Source of the DNA: Thiocapsa sp.
GTDB lineage: Bacteria > Pseudomonadota > Gammaproteobacteria > Chromatiales > Chromatiaceae
DNA length: 64,000 bases
Reading direction: 5' to 3'
Assembly (NCBI RefSeq): GCF_018399035.1
Contig: NZ_CP073760.1
Span: 5,146,501-5,210,500, forward strand
Part shown: positions 57,815-64,000 of the stretch, in pieces
Layout of the letters: each line of letters starts with the position of its first letter
Position numbering within the stretch: position 1 is the stretch's first letter
Program-made: the position numbers and the translations under genes
Notes under the pieces: generated by a model
What the model was told of the DNA's origin: nothing
The model's database searches: none
What the model saw: only the letters and a program-made list of their open reading frames with translations

Positions 57815-58720
57815 TTAATCGTTACGAGGCGCGCTCGAACGGATGCCCATGAGCACGACGGCGTCCATCCCGAACTCGACATCGTTGTCGACCTCGGAAT
57901 AAGCGATCCTAAAATACCCGTCCTCGCCCCAGTCCGGACCCCAACTGTTCTTCACGATGAAGTATTCCTCGGTATCGTTCCATCCGACGATCAGAACGGC
58001 ATGCAGACCGGCGAGGTGTCCGCTGACATGAGTGTAGATACCGCCTTGGTAAAACAGGAAGTCATCGAAGACCCGGAACCCGACCGCGACCGGTGCCTCG
58101 TAGACAGCCTGCTTCAGATCCGCGAGTGTGCGCGGAACGCCGGCCCACAGATTCAAGACATCGCGCTGAGCGATCCAGCCACGACAGGGCGGCGGACGCA
58201 GACGATCGTCCGCGCGATAGGCGAGACAGTCTTCCGAGACGGTGCCGATGCGTTTCAGAAACGCGGCGGCGGTCGATAGGTATCCACCGTCGCAGCCATC
58301 ATTCTGATACGAATAGGAGATAAGGAACTGCTCGGATTCGTCCCGAGGATCGAAACCGTCGATGATTGCGGCCGACTCGAAGGCGGCGACGGTCGCGAAT
58401 GCCCAGCAGCTCCCGCATTCACCTTGATCGCGAACGGGAGTCACCGCGTCATGGTCGCGCCAGTCGAAGGATGCGGGGAGTGTCGCCCCGTCGGCGACGA
58501 AGAGCCACTCGGCGGGTTCGGGTGTCTCGTCCAACCTTAGGCCCAAACGGAGTCTCATCTCCTCCGGGGTTCGGCGTGAGAATGCCGTCTCTCCCGCGGT
58601 CCAGGCCGCGCCACGATCGGCAATGGCTTGTTTGACATCGACGAGGTCGATGGCCAGGGCGGAAGCCTGCATGCCTCCGAGCAGACTGCCGAGTACGAGC
58701 ATGTTCGCGAGATGATTCAT
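57815..58720 (-). CDS. Secreted papain-family (C1A) cysteine protease
   Basis: A 301-residue protein with an N-terminal signal peptide (about 1-23, ending ASALA). A short propeptide (to about residue 80) includes FSRRTPEEMRLRLG. The mature domain has the papain order of catalytic residues: oxyanion Q99 and C105 (DQGECGSCWAF), H240 (GLHAVLIVGW) and N258 (VKNSWGPDWGEDGYF), plus the cysteine pair in NDGCDGGYL. So it appears active. Papain-like proteases are common in eukaryotes but scattered in bacteria; acquisition by transfer is possible. Confidence 0.92.
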   Translation of the reverse strand: MNHLANMLVLGSLLGGMQASALAIDLVDVKQAIADRGAAWTAGETAFSRRTPEEMRLRLGLRLDETPEPAEWLFVADGATLPASFDWRDHDAVTPVRDQGECGSCWAFATVAAFESAAIIDGFDPRDESEQFLISYSYQNDGCDGGYLSTAAAFLKRIGTVSEDCLAYRADDRLRPPPCRGWIAQRDVLNLWAGVPRTLADLKQAVYEAPVAVGFRVFDDFLFYQGGIYTHVSGHLAGLHAVLIVGWNDTEEYFIVKNSWGPDWGEDGYFRIAYSEVDNDVEFGMDAVVLMGIRSSAPRND

Positions 58721-58800
58721 CCGAGACTCCTAATGGGCACAGTTCCGTTTCACGATCCCGGATTCGATCGGGGATTTGGTTGCCGGCGAGTCCGAGCACA

Positions 58801-58836
58801 GCTTAGTCAGTGCTCATAGCTTAGTCAGTGCCCATT
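58801..58836. repeat. 18-bp direct repeat upstream of the C1 protease gene
   Basis: GCTTAGTCAGTGCTCATA and GCTTAGTCAGTGCCCATT, head to tail. The word CTAATGGGCAC just before the protease gene (about 58730-58740) is mirrored at the end of the second unit, making a ~100-bp inverted arrangement. Confidence 0.6.
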
Positions 58837-59006
58837 AGGTCGCGCAAGACCGAGGTGATGATGTGTGACGGAGTCCGCAGAACTCGCAAGCCGCGTTGCC
58901 GCAACGCCGCGCGCACCGAGGCTTGATCCAGGCACGGGAGCGTCGCATGCTGTCGCTCCGGCCAGTAATCCCCCAGCAAGTTTGACGCATGGATGAAGGT
59001 CTTTTG
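58821..59006 (-). pseudogene. Possible gene remnant cut by a repeat element
   Basis: A minus-strand frame without a start codon that opens at the border of the compound repeat copy 3 and runs 61 codons to TAA (in the direct repeat). The peptide (HASNLLGDYWPERQ, LRQRGLRVLRTPSHII) looks like ordinary protein. It may be the end of a gene whose beginning was displaced by the repeat. Unknown family. Confidence 0.3.
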
Positions 59007-59008
59007 CG

Positions 59009-59204
59009 TTAAAACGCGCCCAGCGCAGTATGCGATGTTTTTTGGATGGGTTCGGCCCCGGCAGACTTCACGACCGCTGGAGTCGGCGCGTTTTAAATTA
59101 TTAAAAAATATATTATTTTAAACCGCGTCCCCGCTAAGATGTCGTGGATGCACCAAACGTCGAGCTCACTCGAAAGTGAGCATCTCGCTCTGGACGCGGT
59201 TTAA
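59009..59204 (+). repeat. Compound repeat, copy 3
   Basis: Alpha element 59009-59096 with variant ends TTAAAACGCG and CGCGTTTTAA (both ends changed together), 21-bp AT-rich spacer, beta element 59118-59204. Confidence 0.9.
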
Positions 59205-59270
59205 GATAACTCAAAACGTGCGCATTGTTGCCGCAGCGCGACTTGGATGACCGCAGCCCCGGAGCCGCCC

Positions 59271-60047
59271 ATGCTTGATATTCGCCCGATACCTGCCTTC
59301 GAGGACAACTACATCTGGCTGCTGACCGAGTCGCCGGGAACGGCCGTGGTCGTCGACCCGGGCGATGCCGATCCGGTCCTTGAGCTCCTCCGTGCCGAGG
59401 ATCGTGTCCTCACCGCCGTCTTGGTCACCCACCACCACGGGGATCACATCGGCGGATTGAGCGGGCTGCGCTCGGTCTTTCCCGATGCGCGCATCTATGG
59501 CCCCGTCGACCGGAGGATCCGCGACCTGACCGATCCGTTGGGCGAGCGGTCGGTCGTGCGCCCGCAGGGCCTGAGCGTCGGTTTTCGGATCATGGAGGTG
59601 CCGGGTCACACCTCCACACACATCGCCTACCTGGGTGCCGGCAGCCTGTTCTGCGGCGATACGCTGTTCGCCGGCGGTTGCGGACGCGTCTTCGACGGCA
59701 CCTTCGAGCAGCTCTCGGATTCCTTGGACCGGATCGCCGCGCTGCCGCCCGAGACACTCGTGTATTGCGCGCATGAATACACCCTCGCAAATCTCGGTTT
59801 TGCCGACTGGGTCGAGCCCGGCAGCCCGAGCTTGAGCGCGCGGATGGATGCCGACCGCCGACGACGGGCGATGGATCTGCCCACGGTCCCGTCGCGACTG
59901 GAGCTGGAGCTGGCGACCAACCCCTTCCTGCGGACCCGCATACCGGAGGTCGTTCGAGCCGCCGAGCGTGCCGCGGCACGCCCGCTCGGCTCGGCGCGCG
60001 AGGTCTTCAAGGCGTTGCGCCAGTGGAAGGACGAGGCGTACGACTAA
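59271..60047 (+). CDS. gloB: Hydroxyacylglutathione hydrolase (glyoxalase II)
   Basis: A 258-residue metallo-beta-lactamase-fold enzyme that hydrolyses S-lactoylglutathione in methylglyoxal detoxification. Metal ligands H54, H56, D58 and H59 in THHHGDH, further His in VPGHTSTHIAY and CAHEYTLANLGFA; the C-terminal glutathione-binding part (NPFLRTRIPEV, VFKALRQWKD) is present. The ATG at 59271 has GGAG six bases upstream; the ATG at 59247 has none. The stop codon TAA is the first part of a repeat element. Confidence 0.94.
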   Translation: MLDIRPIPAFEDNYIWLLTESPGTAVVVDPGDADPVLELLRAEDRVLTAVLVTHHHGDHIGGLSGLRSVFPDARIYGPVDRRIRDLTDPLGERSVVRPQGLSVGFRIMEVPGHTSTHIAYLGAGSLFCGDTLFAGGCGRVFDGTFEQLSDSLDRIAALPPETLVYCAHEYTLANLGFADWVEPGSPSLSARMDADRRRRAMDLPTVPSRLELELATNPFLRTRIPEVVRAAERAAARPLGSAREVFKALRQWKDEAYD

Positions 60048-60130
60048 ACCGCGTCCAGAGCGAGATGCTCACTTTCGAGTGAGCTCGAAGTTTGGTGAAT
60101 CCACGACCCTTAGCGGGGGGCGCGGTTTAA
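60045..60130 (-). repeat. Inverted beta-type element after gloB
   Basis: The reverse complement of the beta element of the compound repeats, nearly identical to 56235-56321. Starts with the gloB stop codon (TAAACCGCG) and ends CGCGGTTTAA. A lone right end (GACGCGGTTTAG) follows at about 60162-60173. Confidence 0.88.
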
Positions 60131-60238
60131 TGGCGAGAGCTCCCCCGGAACCTTGGCAGGGACGCGGTTTAGGTTTGACCGGGCTCGCCTCGACTGTTAG
60201 AACCCGCGCGGTCACCCTCAAGCCCAAGGCGTTAACCC

Positions 60239-61774
60239 ATGTTGTCACCGGCCTCTCGCGTTGTCCCGCTCCTGTCGGCCGTGCTCGCCGGCGCAAGCGG
60301 CGCCCTCCTGGTGCTTGGATTTGCCCCCTTCGGCTGGTATCCGTTCGTCTTGATCGGACTTTTAGGGTTCCTGGTCGCCCTGAACGGCGCATCGCCTCGG
60401 ATCGGGTTTCTCAGGGGTTGGCTCTTCGGCGTCGGTCTGATGGGCTTCGGGGTCTTCTGGATCCGGATCAGCTTGAACGAGTTCGGCAACATGGATGCCT
60501 GGGTCGCGCATCTGCTGACCGGGGTCTTCGTGGCGACGATCGCGCTCTTTTTCGGGCTCGTGGGTTGGCTGGTTCGTCGCCTGGATCGGGGGCCGGCCTG
60601 GCGGGTCCCGCTTCTGCTGTTCCCCGGTCTTTATCTCCTGGTCGAGTGGCTGCGTGGCTGGTTGTTTACGGGTTTTCCCTGGCTGAGCTTGGGCTACACG
60701 CAGATCGACGGACCGCTCGGCGGTTTTGCCCCGATCCTCGGTGTCTACGGCGTCGGTCTGCTGATTCTGCTGTCGGCGGGTTTGCTTTGGGGGCTCCTGC
60801 GCCGGTCCGGGCGGTGGTCCGGGCGGGGGCGCGTCGCGGCGGCCGCGGTGCTGGTCCTGCTCTGGGGCGGGGGGATGCTCCTGAAGCAGGTCTCCTGGAC
60901 CGCGCCGTCCGGGCCGAGCTTTCGTGCCGCGGTGGTGCAGGCGAGCATCCCGCAGGCGATGAAGTGGGATCCCGATCTGCTGGTCTCGACCATGGAGATC
61001 TACTGGGAGCTGACCGAGCGGAATCTCGACGCCGAGCTGGTGGTCTGGCCCGAGACCGCCATCCCGGATTTTCTGCATCATGTGCGCGACGTCCTGATCG
61101 AGCCGATGGCCGCTCGCGCGCGGGAGGAGGGGACCGAGATCGTCCTCGGCATCCCGGTGATGGAGACGGACACCGGACGCCACTTCAACGCCTTGCTGAG
61201 TCTCGGCAGCCGGGAGGATCTTTACGCCAAGCGCCATCTGGTGCCCTTCGGCGAGTTCATGCCCTTCAAAACGTGGCTCGGGCCATTGGTGGACCTCTTC
61301 GAGGTCCCCATGTCCAACTTCAGTCGCGGCAGCGCCGAGCGTCCCTTGCTTGCGGTGGGCGATCGACTGGCGGGTGTCTCCATCTGTTACGAAGACGCCT
61401 TCCCGGCGGAGGTCTCGCAGGCCCTGCCCGAGGCCGAGTTTCTGATCAACGTCAGCAACGATGCCTGGTTCGGCGATTCGCTGGCGCCGCATCAGCATCT
61501 CGAAATGGCGCGGATGCGGGCGCTCGAGAACGGTCGCTACCTGCTGCGTGCGACCAACACCGGGATCTCGGCGATCATCGACCAGCGCGGACGGGTGCTC
61601 GGGACGATCCCCGCGTTCGTGCGCGGGGACTTCGCGACAGAGGTTCGGCCCTACGCCGGCGCAACGCCTTATGTGCGGTTCGGCAATGCCCCGGCAATCG
61701 GGCTCGCAGCGGTGATGGTGCTGCTCGGTGCGGGCGTCGTACGCCGTGTGTCCTCGCGCTCGATCGGCAGGTGA
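60239..61774 (+). CDS. lnt: Apolipoprotein N-acyltransferase
   Basis: A 511-residue inner-membrane enzyme that adds the third acyl chain to lipoproteins. About six N-terminal helices plus one at the end; the periplasmic nitrilase-like domain (about 225-480) has the triad E272 (VWPETAIP), K331 (YAKRHLVPFGEF) and C383 (SICYEDAF), close to E. coli numbering. ATG at 60239. The lipoproteins in this window (MltD, the peptide-binding protein) would be substrates. Confidence 0.95.
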   Translation: MLSPASRVVPLLSAVLAGASGALLVLGFAPFGWYPFVLIGLLGFLVALNGASPRIGFLRGWLFGVGLMGFGVFWIRISLNEFGNMDAWVAHLLTGVFVATIALFFGLVGWLVRRLDRGPAWRVPLLLFPGLYLLVEWLRGWLFTGFPWLSLGYTQIDGPLGGFAPILGVYGVGLLILLSAGLLWGLLRRSGRWSGRGRVAAAAVLVLLWGGGMLLKQVSWTAPSGPSFRAAVVQASIPQAMKWDPDLLVSTMEIYWELTERNLDAELVVWPETAIPDFLHHVRDVLIEPMAARAREEGTEIVLGIPVMETDTGRHFNALLSLGSREDLYAKRHLVPFGEFMPFKTWLGPLVDLFEVPMSNFSRGSAERPLLAVGDRLAGVSICYEDAFPAEVSQALPEAEFLINVSNDAWFGDSLAPHQHLEMARMRALENGRYLLRATNTGISAIIDQRGRVLGTIPAFVRGDFATEVRPYAGATPYVRFGNAPAIGLAAVMVLLGAGVVRRVSSRSIGR

Positions 61775-61846
61775 TCGCGACGAAGTTTGCCGCAGCAGCG
61801 ACGCGGGCGGTTATGATTGAGTCAGGTATCGCCGAAGGATGTGACC

Positions 61847-62362
61847 GTGCAGGCCTTGATCTTATTTTTCGTTGAGCTGTGTGCGTTGCGCAGAACCCCG
61901 CAGGATCTTCCGGCCTCGGAGATCCTGCTCGCCGTCGTGGCGCTCGCGAGCCTTGTCGTCGGGGTGATGATCGGCCTCGTCGCCGATTTGTCGTTCGGCG
62001 CGAGCTTTGCTCAGACCCTGTTCGAGCTCGCGATGACGCTCGGAGGACTCTTTTTCGCCTTGCGCCTGATGCGTCTGGATGCGCGCTTCATCCAGTCTGC
62101 AACGGCGCTTCTGGGCAGCGGGATCGTGATCGGCGTGATCGCGCTGATTCCGCTCAGCTTCAATCCCACCGGCTCGCAAGAGACCGATCTGGCCGCACTC
62201 GGCGCGCTCCTGCTTCTGGTGGTCTTCGTGTGGAGCGTGGTGGTGTCCGGTCACATCCTGCGCCACACCTTTCAGATCACGCTCGGTCAGGGCGCGGCGA
62301 TCGCCGTGGCCTTCAAGGTCGGCGTGGTCCTGGTGATGGGCATCGCCTTCGGGGGCACCTAA
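61847..62362 (+). CDS. Hypothetical four- to five-helix membrane protein
   Basis: A 171-residue integral membrane protein of unknown function. Helices at about 30-52 (EILLAVVALASLVVGVMIGL), 58-78, 90-108 (ATALLGSGIVIGVIALIPL), 118-138 (LGALLLLVVFVWSVVVSG) and 146-168. Start is uncertain: GTG at 61847 has GAAGGA at good distance; GTG at 61841 and TTG at 61817 are alternatives. A Yip1-like fold is possible from the helix pattern. Its stop codon TAA is the beginning of a repeat element. Confidence 0.7.
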   Translation: MQALILFFVELCALRRTPQDLPASEILLAVVALASLVVGVMIGLVADLSFGASFAQTLFELAMTLGGLFFALRLMRLDARFIQSATALLGSGIVIGVIALIPLSFNPTGSQETDLAALGALLLLVVFVWSVVVSGHILRHTFQITLGQGAAIAVAFKVGVVLVMGIAFGGT

Positions 62363-62444
62363 ACCGCGTCCAGAGCGACATGCGTCGTTTTCATTGTTTG
62401 TTTAGCTTCGGAGATCTCCTTGATCCCCGTGAGACGCGGTTTAG
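62359..62444 (+). repeat. 86-bp inverted-end element (delta type)
   Basis: CTAAACCGCG at the left and CGCGGTTTAG at the right; the outer C and G are complementary, in contrast to T and A in most copies. It shares the GTCCAGAGCGA start with the inverted beta type but has a different, AT-richer interior. It is followed after 20 bp of AT-rich DNA by the element at 62465. Confidence 0.8.
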
Positions 62445-62464
62445 AATTTAAGATTTTTAATACT

Positions 62465-62551
62465 TTAAACCGCGCCGGCTCCGACAGTCGTCGGAGCCGG
62501 CGCGGCCAAGCCATCCAACACATGACGCATACCGCACCGGGCGCGGTTTAA
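62465..62551 (-). repeat. 87-bp inverted-end element with internal hairpin, second copy
   Basis: TTAAACCGCG to CGCGGTTTAA. The internal stem CGCGCCGGCTCCGAC (62471-62485) pairs with 62490-62504 around AGTC. Compared with the copy at 3690-3776, two stem positions differ on both sides so that pairing is kept. Confidence 0.88.
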
Positions 62552-62559
62552 GCTAACCT

Positions 62560-62670
62560 GACCGAGCACCGGATCTGATCGTTGTCGTTGTCGTAATCGT
62601 AATCGACAACGACAACGACTGCGCGGGTATTCGCTCGTCGATTTGCGTTGATTGTTTTTGAACGGTTCCG
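62560..62670 (+). repeat. Hexanucleotide-hairpin repeat, copy C
   Basis: CCGAGCACCGGATCTGATCG, TTGTCG units, a TAATCG turn, then CGACAACGACAACGAC and the tail GGGTATTCGCTCGTCGA...GAACGGTTCC. It ends about 15 bp before the mpl start. Confidence 0.7.
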
Positions 62671-62686
62671 AGGAGCTCGAACACCC

Positions 62687-64000
62687 ATGCATCTGCATAT
62701 CCTGGGCATCTGCGGCACCTTCATGGGCGGTATCGCCCTGCTGGCGCGCTCGCTCGGTCACCGGGTCACGGGCTCGGACGCCAATGTCTACCCTCCGATG
62801 AGCACCCAGCTCGAGGCGGCCGGCATCGGGCTGATGGAGGGCTATGATCCGAGCCACCTCGTGCCTGCGCCCGATGTGGTGGTGGTCGGCAATGCCATGA
62901 AACGGGGCATTCCGGCCGTCGAGGCCATGCTGGATCGCGGCCTGCGCTATTGCTCGGGTCCGGAATGGCTGCGCGAGAATCTGTTGGCGGATCGCTGGGT
63001 GCTGGCCGTGGCCGGCACGCACGGCAAGACCACGACCGCGAGCATGCTCGCCTGGGTCCTGGAGGACGCCGGTCTCGCGCCGGGCTTCCTGATCGGCGGG
63101 GTGCCGCTGGATTTCGGGCTGTCCGCGCGGCTCGGCGCCACACCCTTTTTCGTGGTCGAGGCGGACGAGTACGACACCGCCTTCTTCGATAAGCGCTCCA
63201 AGTTCGTCCACTATCGCCCCAGTACACTGATCCTCAATAATCTGGAGTTCGACCACGCCGACATCTTCGAGGATCTCGGTCAGATCCAGCGCCAGTTCCA
63301 TCATCTGGTGCGTACCGTCCCGGGCCGCGGTCTGATCGTCCATCCGGGTGCCGAGCCGGCGATCGATCAGGTGCTGGCAATGGGCTGTTGGACCCCGCGC
63401 GAGTCCTTCGGAGGGGCGGGGCGATGGACCGCTCGGCTGCTCGTCGCGGACGGCTCGCGCTTTGAAGTCATGCTCGATGAGCACCCGCTGGGCGAGGTCG
63501 ACTGGGATCAAACCGGTCTGCACAACGTGCACAATGCGCTCGCCGTCTTGGCCGCCGCCAGACATGCGGGTGTCCCGGTCGGTGCCGGGATCGCCGCCCT
63601 GGGTCGGTTCAAGGGGGTGAAGCGTCGCATGGAGCTGCGCGGCGAGGTCGCGGGTGTCCGTGTCTACGACGACTTCGCCCATCACCCGACGGCGATCCAG
63701 ACCACTCTGGAAGGCTTGCGCCGCCGGGTCGGCGAGCAGCGCATCCTCGCCGTGCTCGAGCCGCGCTCCAACACCATGCGTCTGGGTGTGCACAATCGCG
63801 AGCTGGCCGTCTCGCTCGATGCGGCGGATCGGGTCTTCGTCTTCGCGCCTGCGGATCTGGGGTGGGATGCCGCTGCCGTCTTCGCGGGCCTTGCGGAGCG
63901 TGCGGCGGTGCATGCGGACCTCGACGTCCTCGCCGCTGCGGTGGTCACCGAGTGCCGCGCGGGCGATCAGGTCCTGGTCATGAGCAACGGCGGCTTCGGC
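62687..64000 (+). CDS. mpl: UDP-N-acetylmuramate:tripeptide ligase Mpl (3' end outside window)
   Basis: The first 438 codons of a Mur-ligase-family enzyme that reattaches recycled murein tripeptide to UDP-MurNAc. N-terminal Rossmann part HILGICGTFMGGIALLA, ATP loop AGTHGKTTTASM, LILNNLEFDHADIF, NVHNALAV, and DDFAHHPTAI. The ICGTFMGG and EADEYDTAFFDKRSKFVHY segments are typical of Mpl rather than MurC. ATG at 62687 with GAGGAG upstream. The frame runs off the window after GGFG. Confidence 0.94.
   Translation, partial: MHLHILGICGTFMGGIALLARSLGHRVTGSDANVYPPMSTQLEAAGIGLMEGYDPSHLVPAPDVVVVGNAMKRGIPAVEAMLDRGLRYCSGPEWLRENLLADRWVLAVAGTHGKTTTASMLAWVLEDAGLAPGFLIGGVPLDFGLSARLGATPFFVVEADEYDTAFFDKRSKFVHYRPSTLILNNLEFDHADIFEDLGQIQRQFHHLVRTVPGRGLIVHPGAEPAIDQVLAMGCWTPRESFGGAGRWTARLLVADGSRFEVMLDEHPLGEVDWDQTGLHNVHNALAVLAAARHAGVPVGAGIAALGRFKGVKRRMELRGEVAGVRVYDDFAHHPTAIQTTLEGLRRRVGEQRILAVLEPRSNTMRLGVHNRELAVSLDAADRVFVFAPADLGWDAAAVFAGLAERAAVHADLDVLAAAVVTECRAGDQVLVMSNGGFG

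Overview
The window is high-GC gammaproteobacterial chromosome, most likely from a purple sulfur bacterium (Chromatiaceae, Thiocapsa/Thiocystis-like). This is inferred from a glycine/tyrosine-rich sulfur globule-type envelope protein (48941-49300), cbb3 oxidase maturation genes, an Fnr with all four cluster cysteines, an IscR with the canonical Fe-S ligands, and gammaproteobacterial gene orders (tig-clpP-clpX-lon-hup-ppiD; pyrG-kdsA-eno-ftsB-ispD-ispF-truD; mltD / methyltransferase-rnhA-dnaQ). No rRNA or photosynthesis gene is present.

Layout. 1-1.6 kb: end of ccoI and ccoS. 1.7-3.5 kb: an IS110-family element with long non-coding flanks. 3.8-13.4 kb: pgm (-), htpG, adk, a thioredoxin, a DUF1249 gene, iscR, prmB, hemN and a truncated acyl-CoA synthetase. 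13.5-22.6 kb: tig, clpP, clpX, lon, HU, tRNA-Val, tRNA-Asp, ppiD. 22.7-30.4 kb: fabI (-), then a Yej-like peptide ABC importer of four genes. 30.5-34.6 kb: a decayed EAL-domain gene, a cold-shock gene, and a minus-strand operon DUF2237-YkuD-PsiE-mobA. 34.6-39.3 kb: mltD (-), methyltransferase, rnhA, dnaQ, fnr (-). 39.6-46.2 kb: cell-envelope and isoprenoid housekeeping genes. 46.3-49.4 kb: MgtC-like membrane protein, an unknown gene, a thiol-disulfide protein, the sulfur globule protein. 49.6-59 kb, accessory: a ribbon-helix-helix gene divergent from tnpB, then on the minus strand a nitrilase, glutamate decarboxylase, vWA metallopeptidase, MoxR ATPase, unknown membrane protein and a papain-like protease. 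59.2-64 kb: gloB, lnt, a small membrane protein and mpl (cut by the window edge).

The most striking non-genic feature is a family of ~87-bp elements bounded by inverted TTAAACCGCG / CGCGGTTTAA ends. At least ten copies or partial copies occur. Interiors fall into several types, but length is nearly constant. In several copies the two ends have changed together so that pairing is kept, and two copies of one type show compensatory changes in an internal hairpin. Four copies lie in pairs separated by 20-21 bp of AT-rich DNA. The TAA of the element end is exactly the stop codon of four genes (pgm, fnr, gloB and the gene at 61847), one copy ends directly against the dnaQ start codon, and one half-copy supplies the only good start codon of the gene at 47653. 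A second repeat family carries TTGTCG hexanucleotide runs that can fold back. Other notable signals: a lone CRISPR-repeat-like hairpin in the clpP leader, a repeated Shine-Dalgarno / anti-Shine-Dalgarno hairpin before ispF, a minus-strand terminator in the divergent fnr/pyrG interval that implies an extra small gene or RNA, and a perfect FNR box before fnr.

All calls come from reading the sequence by eye. No database search was possible.
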